Below are positions 32,188-40,911 of a DNA stretch of 64,000 bases, piece by piece. The position numbers and the translations under genes are program-made. The notes under the pieces are model-generated. The model was given only the letters and a program-made list of their open reading frames with translations, was not told where the DNA came from and did no database searches. The stretch's first letter is position 1. The number at the start of each line of letters is the position of its first letter. Origin of the DNA: Thermohalobaculum sp039816045 (GTDB lineage Bacteria; Pseudomonadota; Alphaproteobacteria; Rhodobacterales; Rhodobacteraceae). Location of the stretch: the NCBI GenBank assembly GCA_039816045.1, contig JBCBYB010000024.1, forward strand, positions 1 through 64,000, read 5' to 3'.

Positions 32188-33378
32188 TCAGGGCTCGTCC
32201 ATTGGTGTCGGTTGCGTCTGTGGCATCAAAGGGTGATAGCAATCCTCAAGACCGGCCTCGTCAAAGATCAACCAGGTCGGAGTTACGATCCCCTCCTCGG
32301 TCAGAACGTCGCGCAGCACCTCAATCCCGCGGTCGAGATGCTGGAGCGCCACATCGAGATAGGCGTGCTCGAGGCCGCTGGCCCGTCCCGTGAGCCCGCC
32401 CACGCCCGCCTCCATCAGCGCATGCTCGACCGCCATTCCGAGAGACGCGATATCCTCGGGCTCCGCAAGCGTCGGACTGCCACGCCGGATCTTCACGCCG
32501 CAGGGGATCTCGCCAAACCGGGAGAACCGCCGGCCGGAAATCCGCGCGCCCGCCAGCCTCGCAGCGACCAGCTTTGGATCGCGGCTCTGATAGAGCAATG
32601 CGTCCCGCCTGCGCGCGCGATCACCGGGTGTGGGTCGGAGACGAAAACTCGCCATATGCTCAACCCGCATGCGGTGCTCGGCATAGGGGCGCTCGGGGCG
32701 CTCCTCGCGCAGCTCGGCGATCACCGCCGTTGCCTCGTTTCGGAAAAGCTCCAGCCACAGCGTGGGGTCGTCGGCCTTCTTTCGCAGCAGGCTGCGCATC
32801 CGGATCGAGCTCGAGGGCGGCTCCGAGACCACCTCGCCAAGCCAGTCCTGGTCGGCTTCTTCCCCCAGCAGAACCGAAAAGACGATGCCGGCCTGATCTC
32901 CGAGGAAATCGCCGTCACCATTGCCCCGAGCGCCAAGATCGATCATCCGGTGAGCGCCGCGGCGCGTCTCAATCCCGCTGAGTTCAATCCGGTCGGCTCG
33001 GCTTCGGCGCCGGATCGCCTGAACGGCCTCCGACAGATCAGCGATCGGCGCACGCAGGTCCGAGAAACGCCAGCTCGGAAACTCTGGACCACGCGCGAGG
33101 GCCGCGCGCGCGAGGGGACGGCGGCTGTGGCGCAACTCCGCCGAGATCACGAGCGTGAGCCCGCCGTGTGTGTCGACCTCGAAATCGCAGGCCAGATCGT
33201 CGGACAGCCCCCCCAGAACGCCAGCAATCTCGGCGTCCGGGTTCACATTGGGTGCATAGCCCCGAAAATGGCGCTCGATCCGGCTTCGAATGTCCCCAAA
33301 GCGCAGCCAGAACTCATCAATGAGTGCAGCCTGCCTCGACGTGATGCGGGCAGCCCAAAAGTCGTAGGCGTCCGGCAT
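32188..33378 (-). CDS. hypothetical 396-aa cytosolic protein
   Basis: No family recognised with confidence. It begins DFWAARITSRQAALIDEFWLRFGDIRSRIE and has an early GLTLVISAE strand, a central EEADQDWLGEVVSEPPSS segment, an Arg-rich region, and a C-terminal LAEPEDIASLGMAVEHALME. There is no signal peptide or membrane helix. Trp and acidic residues are spread throughout, as in the DUF695/immunity-like group, to which it may be distantly related. A CGAGGAT site precedes the ATG. It stands alone, about 110 bp upstream of the DUF2147 gene. Confidence 0.7.
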   Translation of the reverse strand: MPDAYDFWAARITSRQAALIDEFWLRFGDIRSRIERHFRGYAPNVNPDAEIAGVLGGLSDDLACDFEVDTHGGLTLVISAELRHSRRPLARAALARGPEFPSWRFSDLRAPIADLSEAVQAIRRRSRADRIELSGIETRRGAHRMIDLGARGNGDGDFLGDQAGIVFSVLLGEEADQDWLGEVVSEPPSSSIRMRSLLRKKADDPTLWLELFRNEATAVIAELREERPERPYAEHRMRVEHMASFRLRPTPGDRARRRDALLYQSRDPKLVAARLAGARISGRRFSRFGEIPCGVKIRRGSPTLAEPEDIASLGMAVEHALMEAGVGGLTGRASGLEHAYLDVALQHLDRGIEVLRDVLTEEGIVTPTWLIFDEAGLEDCYHPLMPQTQPTPMDEP

Positions 33379-33618
33379 CTATCCTCGCAGAATGGCCAAA
33401 CGCGTCTTGCTCGATCGGTCCTTGTACACGCTATCCCCCCGGCATGCCGATTACCCGTCGGTCTATTGTGAAACCTGGTCCCTGTGACCAACGCCACAAC
33501 CCGCAAGTGGAGTAAAGCACCAATTTGGGCGAGTTTGCGGAGGCGGTGCGGCGAACCGCGTTCGCCGTTGTGAGTGTTGCACGGGGGTCATCGACATCCG
33601 AACTGGATCGTCAGCCCT
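33379..33618. other. 240-bp gap downstream of ptsP
   Basis: This should hold the promoter of the 396-aa gene and the end of the ptsP transcript. A weak hairpin GGCGAA-CCGCG-TTCGCC lies near 33552-33568. A TTGGTC/CAATAG pair on the minus strand is possible but weak. No gene is credible here. Confidence 0.4.
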
Positions 33619-35871
33619 TCATATGGGTAGGGATTTGCGAACCGCCCAGTCCATCAGCAACGGGCGCGCGCAAGCTGCCCCTTGGCGCTCGGCTTCGGCC
33701 AAAACCGATCGGACTTCACCGAGATCGATGGCGCGCAGCAGGCGCTTGACCGGACCGATCGAGGCGGGTCGCATCGACAACTCGCGGAAGCCAATCGCCG
33801 CCAGGGCTATTGCGTCGATCGGACGGCCCGCGCTTTCCCCGCAGAAGGACAAAGCCGTCTCGGGAACCGTACAGCGCGAGACGACCTGGCCAAGGCCGCG
33901 CAAAAAGGAGAAGTTCAAAAGGTCGTAGCGCCTGCGCACCCGCTCGTTCTCCCGATCAGCGGCAAAAAAGAACTGCATCAGATCGTTGCCGCCGACGCTG
34001 ACAAAATCCGCCTCCTCGTAGAGCCGATCCGGGCCGAAGATCAAAGCGGGGGTTTCCAGCATCAGCCCGATCCGCAAGCGTTCGGGCAGCACGTAGCCCA
34101 GCCCCTTCAGCCGATCCATCTCACCGTGGACGAGATCACGGCAGGCAAAGAACTCCTCCGCCTCGGCCACCATCGGGAACATGATGCTGAGCGGACGCCC
34201 CGCCGCTCCCTTGATCAGCGACTGGATCTGCATGCGGAACAGGCGTGGGCGATCGAGGCCGACGCGGATGGCCCGCCAGCCTAGCGCCGGGTTCGGTTCC
34301 TCCTCGCGCCGCATGTACGGCAGGATTTTATCGGAGCCGATGTCGAGCGTCCGGAAGACCACGTCCCGCCCGCCGGCATTGTCGAGAATGCGACCGTAGA
34401 GCTGGGCCTGCGTCTCGCGTCCGGGGAGCGAGCCGCGGATCATGAACTGAAGCTCGGTGCGAAAGAGGCCCACGCCTTCCGCGCCCGAGACCTCGATGGA
34501 GGGCAAGTCGGCCAAAAGCCCTGCGTTCATCTTGAGCGCAACCCGCACGCCATCCTTCGTCTCGGCCGGCTTATCGATCAGCCCGCGATAGACCGCGCGG
34601 GCTTGCTCTCCGAGGAGCAGTTTTTCGCGGAAGGCATCTAGGACACCGGCCTCGGGGCGCAAATGGACCCGTCCCCTGTCGCCGTCGATAACGATGGCGT
34701 CACCCGGGTTGACGTCACGGGTCACCCGCTCCGCCTGGATCACCATCGGGATGTTGAGCGCCCGGGCGACGATGGCGGAATGGGCCGACAGCGCCCCTTC
34801 TTCGAGAACGAGGCCGCGAATGCGTCCGGTATAGTCAAGGACCTCGGCCGGACCGATGTTGCGCGCAACCAGCACGGCGTCGGGTGGCAAGGTATCTTCC
34901 TCTCCGGGACCCACCAGATATCGCAGCAACCGGTTTGCCAGATCGTCGAGATCCTGGAGCCGCTCGCGCAAGTAAGGCTCGGTGACCCGCTCCATGCGCG
35001 CACGGGCCGCGGACTGGACCTTCTCCACGGCCACTTCGGCTGCAAGGCCGGAGTCGATCGCTTGGTCGAGCCGACGCATCCATCCCTTGTCATGGGCGAA
35101 CATCCGGTAAGCCTCGAGCACATCGCGATGCTCGCCATGGGGGCCGAGGGCATCCCCATCGATCAGCCGGTCTAGATCGTCACGCAGCGCTTCGATTGCG
35201 TTTGCCAGACGCGCACGCTCGGTCGCCACGTCCTCGGCGATGGGGTTGAAGACAACGAGCCGCGGTTCGTGCATGTGCACCACGCCCTCCGCAAGTCCGT
35301 CCGCCGCCGAAGCCCCCTCGATAAGCACAGGGCCTGTCCGCCGCCCGGCCTGCGCGATGATCCCGTCAGAGCCGAGAAAGGCCCCGGCCTCAGCCATCTC
35401 CGCGATGACCATGGCCACGACCTCGAGCGCTTCGACTTCCTCATCGGAATAGCGACGCGCTGCCTCGTTCTGGACCACCAAGACGCCCATGACTTCGCCG
35501 AGCCGCTGTACGGGCACGCCCACGAAGGAGCGGTAGACCTCCTCCCCCGTCTCGGGGATATAGCGGAAACCCGGCGCTGACTGGGCATCGTCTGTCGCGA
35601 TCGGCTCCGCGCGCTCGGCAATCCGCCCGACGAGCCCCTGCCCGACCCGCAGCCGAGCGCTATGCACCGCCGCGGACTTAAGCCCTTCGGTCGCGCAAAG
35701 CTCAAGCGTGCGTTCATCGCGCTTGAGATAGATCGAGCAAACCTCGGCGACCATGTTCGACGCGACGAGGCGCACGACCCGGTCGAGACGCTGCTGTCCA
35801 TCGCCGTGGCCCGCCATCGCGGTCCTCAGCGTACGCAGCAGGGCGCGCGATCCGCTCGTGTCGGTGGGCAT
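33619..35871 (-). CDS. ptsP: PEP-protein phosphotransferase PtsP (enzyme I-Ntr)
   Basis: A 750-aa enzyme I of the nitrogen PTS. It autophosphorylates from PEP and passes phosphate to NPr and EIIA-Ntr, for regulation rather than sugar uptake. The N-terminal GAF domain (about 25-160) binds glutamine or 2-oxoglutarate in relatives. The phosphohistidine region is ALSAHSAIVARALNIPMV. The PEP-binding TIM barrel has AEGVGLFRTELQFM, GGNDLMQFFFAADREN and the catalytic cysteine in LSFCGESAGRP. It lies 53 bp after lysC in the same direction, the usual alphaproteobacterial pairing. Confidence 0.96.
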   Translation of the reverse strand: MPTDTSGSRALLRTLRTAMAGHGDGQQRLDRVVRLVASNMVAEVCSIYLKRDERTLELCATEGLKSAAVHSARLRVGQGLVGRIAERAEPIATDDAQSAPGFRYIPETGEEVYRSFVGVPVQRLGEVMGVLVVQNEAARRYSDEEVEALEVVAMVIAEMAEAGAFLGSDGIIAQAGRRTGPVLIEGASAADGLAEGVVHMHEPRLVVFNPIAEDVATERARLANAIEALRDDLDRLIDGDALGPHGEHRDVLEAYRMFAHDKGWMRRLDQAIDSGLAAEVAVEKVQSAARARMERVTEPYLRERLQDLDDLANRLLRYLVGPGEEDTLPPDAVLVARNIGPAEVLDYTGRIRGLVLEEGALSAHSAIVARALNIPMVIQAERVTRDVNPGDAIVIDGDRGRVHLRPEAGVLDAFREKLLLGEQARAVYRGLIDKPAETKDGVRVALKMNAGLLADLPSIEVSGAEGVGLFRTELQFMIRGSLPGRETQAQLYGRILDNAGGRDVVFRTLDIGSDKILPYMRREEEPNPALGWRAIRVGLDRPRLFRMQIQSLIKGAAGRPLSIMFPMVAEAEEFFACRDLVHGEMDRLKGLGYVLPERLRIGLMLETPALIFGPDRLYEEADFVSVGGNDLMQFFFAADRENERVRRRYDLLNFSFLRGLGQVVSRCTVPETALSFCGESAGRPIDAIALAAIGFRELSMRPASIGPVKRLLRAIDLGEVRSVLAEAERQGAACARPLLMDWAVRKSLPI

Positions 35872-35924
35872 TGCCCCTCCCCTCGACGGGCCTCCTGGCC
35901 CTGGTGTCCCTCGACGCGGCGCCG

Positions 35925-37199
35925 TCAGGCCTCTTCCAGCCCGAACGCTTCATGGAGCGCCCGCACCGCAAGCTCCAGATACCAGCGGTCGATCAGCACG
36001 CTGACCTTGATCTCGGAGGTGGTGATCACCTTGATGTTGATCCCCTCATCGGCCAAGGCCGCGAACATCTTCTGCGCGACGCCGGCATTCGAGCGCATCC
36101 CGATGCCGACCACCGAGATCTTGGCCACGTCGTCATCAACGATCAGATCCTCATAACGGATATCGGTACGTGCGCCCTCGAGCGCCGCTTTCGCCCGGCC
36201 AATCTCGTCGAGCGACACGGAGAACGTCATGTCCGTCGTCTCGGCTCCACCGGCGTCCGTTCCGATGTTCTGGACGATCATGTCGACATTCACACCCGCC
36301 GCCGCAAGAGGTCCGAAAATCGCCGCCGCAACGCCCGGCTGGTCGGCGATCCGCACGAGGGTCAGCTTCGCCTCGTCCCGGCTGAAGGCCACGCCGCTGA
36401 CAACGTTCTGTTCCATAATTTCCTCTTCGTCGCAGACCAGCGTTCCCGGCAAATCCTCAAAGGAGGAGCGCACCTGCAGGCGTACCTTGTAGCGCATGGC
36501 GAGCTCGACTGAGCGGGTCTGAAGCACCTTGGCGCCCAGGGAAGCAAGCTCCAGCATTTCTTCATAGGCGATACGTTCGAGCTTGCGCGCCCGGCGCTCG
36601 ATACGGGGGTCGGTGGTGTAGACGCCGTCCACATCGGTGTAGATGTCGCAGCGCTCCGCCTCGAGCGCAGCGGCGATCGCCACTGCCGTTGTGTCGGATC
36701 CGCCGCGACCAAGCGTCGACACGCGCCCATCCGGCCCAATCCCCTGAAAGCCCGCAATCACCGCGTGCAGACCCTCGCCGAATTTCCGTGCAAGGTTCTC
36801 TGTCTCGATCTTCTCGATGCGCGCCGCACCGTGCAGGCCGGAGGTGTGCATGGGGATCTGCCAGCCCAGCCATGAGCGCGCCGGCACCCCCATCTCCTGA
36901 AGCACCAAGGCCATGAGGCCCGACGTCACCTGTTCGCCGGATGCCACAACGGCATCGTATTCGCGGGCATCATAGAGACCGGCGTGGTTGGCGCTTTGCG
37001 GCCCGGCAGCCGCCTCGCGCACCCAGTTGACGAGCTGGTTGGTCTGGCCCGCCATTGCCGACACCACAACGGCCACATCATACCCGGCCTCGGCCTCTCG
37101 CTTGACGCGTGCCGCAGCCGCCCGGATGCGCTCGAGATCGGCGACCGAAGTGCCTCCGAACTTCATCACGAGGCGGGGTTTTCGGGTCTCAGCAGTCAT
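35925..37199 (-). CDS. lysC: aspartokinase
   Basis: A 424-aa aspartate kinase that makes aspartyl phosphate, the first step to Lys, Thr, Met and diaminopimelate. The N-terminal kinase domain has VMKFGGTSVADLERI, VVSAMAGQTNQLV and TLGRGGSDTTAVAIA. Two ACT domains at the C-terminus (about 265-420) include ADQPGVAAAIFGPLAAAGVN and SNAGVAQKMFAALADEGINI; they bind Lys or Thr for feedback control. The alpha/beta two-start arrangement seen in Bacillus could exist, but no internal ribosome site was examined. It is upstream of ptsP. Confidence 0.97.
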   Translation of the reverse strand: MTAETRKPRLVMKFGGTSVADLERIRAAAARVKREAEAGYDVAVVVSAMAGQTNQLVNWVREAAAGPQSANHAGLYDAREYDAVVASGEQVTSGLMALVLQEMGVPARSWLGWQIPMHTSGLHGAARIEKIETENLARKFGEGLHAVIAGFQGIGPDGRVSTLGRGGSDTTAVAIAAALEAERCDIYTDVDGVYTTDPRIERRARKLERIAYEEMLELASLGAKVLQTRSVELAMRYKVRLQVRSSFEDLPGTLVCDEEEIMEQNVVSGVAFSRDEAKLTLVRIADQPGVAAAIFGPLAAAGVNVDMIVQNIGTDAGGAETTDMTFSVSLDEIGRAKAALEGARTDIRYEDLIVDDDVAKISVVGIGMRSNAGVAQKMFAALADEGINIKVITTSEIKVSVLIDRWYLELAVRALHEAFGLEEA

Positions 37200-37242
37200 G
37201 ATCGGCTCCGTGGGGCCGCGTGGGCGTCGTAGTCCGCGCGTC

Positions 37243-37270
37243 GTATAACGGTCTGCATTAGGTCCGGCAA
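37243..37270 (-). promoter_or_regulatory. candidate promoter of lysC-ptsP
   Basis: Minus-strand TTGCCG (37265-37270), 16 bp, TTATAC (37243-37248), about 45 bp upstream of the lysC ATG. The predicted leader is under 40 nt. Confidence 0.42.
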
Positions 37271-37364
37271 GGCAGCCCGGTAGTTTGACCTTTCCTGACG
37301 AGGGTTACAGGGCTATGCCGAAAGCCGCAGCAGCCGAGCCCCGTCACAGTCTCCGGAGGACGCC

Positions 37365-38114
37365 ATGAACTTGCTCTTGCACCGCCTCCTCTCAGCGCTT
37401 CGCCATGCCAGTCTCGCGGTGGAGTCGCGCTTTGACGATCGGTTTCTCCACGCGGATGTCCCAACGCCCAAGCGGGTAGGGCATGCCCATTGGCAGGATC
37501 ATTTGGTCGCGGAGTTCAACAAACCGGGACTGCGCATCCTCGAGGTCGGCAGTCGCGAAGTCACCGGCCGCTCGGAACTCCGCGAACGCTTCTCTGCCGC
37601 CACCTATGTGGGCTTCGACTACTACGCCGGACCGAATGTGGATGTGGTCGGTGATGCGCATCGTCTGAGGAGCTATTTCGGCCCCGAGGAGCGTTTCGAC
37701 CTCATCTTTACGTCGGCCTGCTTTGAGCATTTCGCCATGCCTTGGCTCGTCTCGCAAGAGATGGTGGGGCTCTGCGCGTCGGGAGGTCATATCTTCGTCG
37801 AGACCCACTTCTCTTTTGGTGCCCATGAGCGGCCGTGGAACTTCTTCCAGTTCAGCGACATGGGCTTGCGGGTGCTGTTCCCGCGCGAGATGGGGATGGA
37901 GTGCCTCGACACGGGCATGTCAACGCCGATGGCTGGGCGTTTCTCGGCGCTGGCAGGTCCCGCCTTCAAAAGGGCCCCGATCTGGGGTCTCTATTGCCAC
38001 AGCGAGTATTTCGGTCGGAAGGTGGAGGACGTGCCGAGCTTCACTTGGTCCGCCGATCACCTCGACGCCGTCGTCTCAGGCACGCAGTACCCTCCCCCTC
38101 AGGAGGAAACCTGA
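37365..38114 (+). CDS. class I SAM-dependent methyltransferase
   Basis: A 249-aa cytosolic methyltransferase. Motif I is LRILEVGSREVTGRSELRER, the acidic motif II VGFDYYAGPNVDVVGDAHRL, and motif IV FDLIFTSACFEHFAMPW, which belongs to the Methyltransf_11 group. A long C-terminal part with HFSFGAHERPWNFFQFSDMG is often seen in enzymes acting on glycans or lipids. The substrate cannot be told. CGGAGGA precedes the ATG. It diverges from lysC and converges on the HisA-like gene, with 3 bp between their stops. Confidence 0.82.
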   Translation: MNLLLHRLLSALRHASLAVESRFDDRFLHADVPTPKRVGHAHWQDHLVAEFNKPGLRILEVGSREVTGRSELRERFSAATYVGFDYYAGPNVDVVGDAHRLRSYFGPEERFDLIFTSACFEHFAMPWLVSQEMVGLCASGGHIFVETHFSFGAHERPWNFFQFSDMGLRVLFPREMGMECLDTGMSTPMAGRFSALAGPAFKRAPIWGLYCHSEYFGRKVEDVPSFTWSADHLDAVVSGTQYPPPQEET

Positions 38115-38117
38115 TCC

Positions 38118-38861
38118 CTAGCGGAACTGTGCCACCGGCTCGGGAGCCGGGCGTGCTACTGCGACTGCCTCGCCAAGATCGACCACTTTCTCGTAGAGCG
38201 CCCGCCCGATCATGGCGCCAGCGATGTTCGGCATGTATTTCAGCGTCGAGACATCGTCGACGGATTTCACCAGGCCTGATGCAATGACCGGTGTGCGTGT
38301 CTCCTCGGCCAGCCGCGTCATGAGCGCGAAGCTCGACTCCGGCAAATCAAGATCTCTGTCGATATCCGTCAGGATCATTGCCGCGAGCGGCACCCCGTCA
38401 TAGGCGTGGATCAGGTCCTCCGGCGTCATCATCACGCCGCGTTTCCAGCCGTCGACGACAACCTTGCCCTGCCAGATATCGAAAGAGACCGCGATCAGAT
38501 CGGGATAGGCGCGGGCCTTCGCACTCACCCAGTCCCGAAAACTGACGGCGGTGGTGCCAAACACGATCCGAGCGGCGCCAGCCTCGGCCCAGGCATCCAC
38601 CGCTTCGTCGCTGCGCATACCGCCCGAAACCTGCACCGGCACGCCAGCCTGACGGATGATCGATTGGACGATCTCCGCGTTGTCACCATCGCCCGCCACG
38701 GCGTCGAGGTCCGTGACATGCAACCATTCTGCTCCCTCCGCGACGAAGGAGAGCGCCTTCTCAATGGGATCGCCATGCCAAACGGTGGGTGTATCCAGCT
38801 CACCATGGGAGAGGCTCACGCAGCGCCCCTGTTGGATCTGCAGCATCGGATAGACGATCAT
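38118..38861 (-). CDS. HisA-like TIM-barrel protein with altered catalytic residues
   Basis: A 247-aa (beta-alpha)8 barrel clearly related to HisA/HisF: WLHVTDLDAVAGDGDN, VPVQVSGGMRSDEAVDAW, RIVFGTTA, VIASGLVKSVDDV and GAMIGRALYE (phosphate sites). HisA's catalytic Asp8 is Gln8 here (YPMLQIQQGRC). The usual TDISRDGT loop is TDIDRDLDLPES. The strand-5 Asp (SFDIWQGKV, Asp128) remains. It is probably not the histidine-pathway isomerase, and no other his genes are nearby. The phosphate sites suggest a phosphorylated sugar ligand. Function unknown. Confidence 0.8.
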   Translation of the reverse strand: MIVYPMLQIQQGRCVSLSHGELDTPTVWHGDPIEKALSFVAEGAEWLHVTDLDAVAGDGDNAEIVQSIIRQAGVPVQVSGGMRSDEAVDAWAEAGAARIVFGTTAVSFRDWVSAKARAYPDLIAVSFDIWQGKVVVDGWKRGVMMTPEDLIHAYDGVPLAAMILTDIDRDLDLPESSFALMTRLAEETRTPVIASGLVKSVDDVSTLKYMPNIAGAMIGRALYEKVVDLGEAVAVARPAPEPVAQFR

Positions 38862-38976
38862 CGGCGCGCCCTTTCCATCGTATCAAAGTGAGCGATGCCG
38901 CCCACCCGCATACCAATCGGAGAATTGGGAGTGTTCTGGACCAGTTGTGCAGCGCACGCGTGCCGAAATGCGCCGT

Positions 38977-39630
38977 TCAGGCGTCAAGCGACGACCGAAG
39001 CGCATCAAAGACCTGATCGAACATCTCTGGGGTCAACCGGCCCGTATTAGTGTTGTAACGAGAGCAGTGGTAGCTGGAAAAAATATGGTAATTCTGAAGC
39101 TTAGACGAGGCGCCGTGACCGAAGGGAGCCGCTGAGGGACGATGGCCGAGTGCCCGGACAGCGCTGTCATGGGCAATCCTGCCCAAGGTCAGAAGATGGG
39201 TTAACCGGCCCAGGGACGCGATTCGGTTTGCCAAGAAAGGACGGCAGGCATTGATCTCGGCGCCGACGGGCTTGTTCTGTGGAGGGACACACCGAACGGC
39301 GTTGGTGATCATGCAGTCGCGCAGCACCAGGCCATCATTCGGATCCGCCGCATACCGACCGCGTGAGAAGCCGAACCGGTCCAGCGTATCGTAGAGCAGG
39401 TCCCCTGCCCAATCGCCCGTAAATGGTCGCCCGGTCCGGTTGGCGCCTCGCATCCCAGGGGCCAGCCCGACGATGAGGAGCCGAGCGTCCGGGTCGCCGA
39501 AGCTGTGCACGGGCGCTGCATGCCAGCTCGGCTCGTTGGCGCGGATTTCCGCACGAAAGGCGACAAGACGAGAGCAGATCGGACAGTCGCGCTCGGGTTC
39601 CGCCGAGCCAAGACCCTCAGGCGTTGCCAT
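38977..39630 (-). CDS. family-5 uracil-DNA glycosylase (UdgB)
   Basis: A 217-aa glycosylase. Motif 1 is GLAPGMRGANRTGRPFTGD and motif 3 YHCSRYNTNTGRLT, the hallmark of family-5 UDGs, which excise uracil, hypoxanthine and related lesions from double-stranded DNA. Iron-sulfur cysteines include CPICSRL and the RCVPPQNKP region. The ATG at 39630 lies 13 bp inside the NYN gene; a further 14 in-frame codons upstream are not conserved. It is co-transcribed with the NYN gene. Confidence 0.9.
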   Translation of the reverse strand: MATPEGLGSAEPERDCPICSRLVAFRAEIRANEPSWHAAPVHSFGDPDARLLIVGLAPGMRGANRTGRPFTGDWAGDLLYDTLDRFGFSRGRYAADPNDGLVLRDCMITNAVRCVPPQNKPVGAEINACRPFLANRIASLGRLTHLLTLGRIAHDSAVRALGHRPSAAPFGHGASSKLQNYHIFSSYHCSRYNTNTGRLTPEMFDQVFDALRSSLDA

Positions 39631-40222
39631 TTGCCGCGGCGGGGCTCTCCTCGGTCTCCGTATCGCGGTCACGCTCGCGCGGACCGGTGTTCTGGCGCGG
39701 CGGACGGCCGATCACGTCGCGCAACTCATCCAACTCGATGAAGTTGTCCGCCTGGCGGCGCAGATCATCAGCAATCATAGGCGGTTGAGAGCGGATCGTG
39801 GAAACCACTGAGACCCGCACCCCTTTCCGCTGGATCGCGGATACCAGAGGACGGAAGTCACCATCGCCAGAAAACAGCACGATGTGCTCCACATGGTCGG
39901 CCATCTCCATCGCATCGATCGAGAGCTCGATATCCATATTGCCTTTCACCTTTCGGCGACCGGTGCTGTCCGTGAATTCTTTGGCCGGTTTAGTGACCAG
40001 AGTGAATCCGTTATAATCCAACCAATCCACCAAAGGCCGGATGGGAGAATACTCTTCATTCTCGATCAATGCGGTGTAGTAAAACGCCCGGACCATCTTG
40101 CCCCGGCGCATAAACTCCGACCGGAGGAGCTTGTAGTCGATGTCGAAGCCGAGCGCTTTCGTCGCGGCGTAAAGATTCGATCCATCGATAAAAAGCGCCA
40201 AACGTTCGTCGCGATAAAACAT
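39617..40222 (-). CDS. NYN (LabA/DUF88) ribonuclease-like protein
   Basis: A 201-aa PIN-like protein. The start LALFIDGSNLYAATKALG, RAFYYTALIENEE, KGNMDIELSIDAMEMAD and HIVLFSGDGDFRPLVSAIQRKG give the four conserved acidic residues of a NYN metal-dependent nuclease. RVSVVSTIRS and a disordered charged tail (RDRDTETEESPAAANGNA) follow. It is probably an RNase or nucleic-acid-binding regulator; the target is unknown. The ATG at 40222 has GAGGGTAAC. It diverges from folK across a 113-bp gap. Confidence 0.92.
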   Translation of the reverse strand: MFYRDERLALFIDGSNLYAATKALGFDIDYKLLRSEFMRRGKMVRAFYYTALIENEEYSPIRPLVDWLDYNGFTLVTKPAKEFTDSTGRRKVKGNMDIELSIDAMEMADHVEHIVLFSGDGDFRPLVSAIQRKGVRVSVVSTIRSQPPMIADDLRRQADNFIELDELRDVIGRPPRQNTGPRERDRDTETEESPAAANGNA

Positions 40223-40335
40223 GTTACCCTCAAGGGTTTTGTGTTGCACTAAATCCCGCATCGCGAGATGTCACAGGAGCGTCAAGCTCGAATCGGCTGG
40301 CGCTCCGAATACGGTTATTCTCAACGGTTGCCAAG

Positions 40336-40911
40336 ATGGCTGACGGCAACGTCACTCTCGCACTCATCGCCCTCGGGGCTAATCTTCCGGCCGATGGACG
40401 CGCTCCAGCGAACACTCTGGAGCAAGCAATCGCACGTTTAACGGACCATCCTGACATAGCCGTCGCCGAGACTTCGCCCTGGTACCGCACCGAGGCAGTG
40501 CCTGCCGGCTCTGGCCCTGACTTCGTCAATGGTGCCGCGATATTCAAGACCCAGCTCTCTCCTCAACAAATGTTGACGCAACTCCATGAAGTGGAGCGCG
40601 CCCTGGGCCGGACAAGGACAGTGCGATGGGAACCCCGCGTCTGCGACCTGGACCTCATCGCGGTTGGGGAAACAATTCTCCCCGACCGGCCGACAGCATT
40701 GTCTTGGATCGAGCTTAGCGCTGAACTGGCGATGAAAGCCAGCCCGGACCGTCTTATTTTGCCACATCCGAGAATGCAGGACCGCTCGTTTGTTCTGGTA
40801 CCGCTGCGCGACATCGCCCCGGACTGGCGCCATCCGCTGCTCGGTCTGACCGTCAAAGAGATGTGCGACCGCCTGCCACCGGCTGAGCTTTCAGGCATCC
40901 AGAAGCTTTAG
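40336..40911 (+). CDS. folK: 2-amino-4-hydroxy-6-hydroxymethyldihydropteridine pyrophosphokinase
   Basis: A 191-aa HPPK, which pyrophosphorylates hydroxymethyl-dihydropterin for folate synthesis. Signatures are LIALGANLPADG, SPWYRTEAVPAGSGPDFVNG, LHEVERALGRTRTVRWEPRV and the metal-binding CDLDLIAVGE. The final PHPRMQDRSFVLVPLRDIAP is standard. The usual partner folP is not next to it. It overlaps the converging 335-aa gene by 4 bp at their stops. Confidence 0.96.
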   Translation: MADGNVTLALIALGANLPADGRAPANTLEQAIARLTDHPDIAVAETSPWYRTEAVPAGSGPDFVNGAAIFKTQLSPQQMLTQLHEVERALGRTRTVRWEPRVCDLDLIAVGETILPDRPTALSWIELSAELAMKASPDRLILPHPRMQDRSFVLVPLRDIAPDWRHPLLGLTVKEMCDRLPPAELSGIQKL

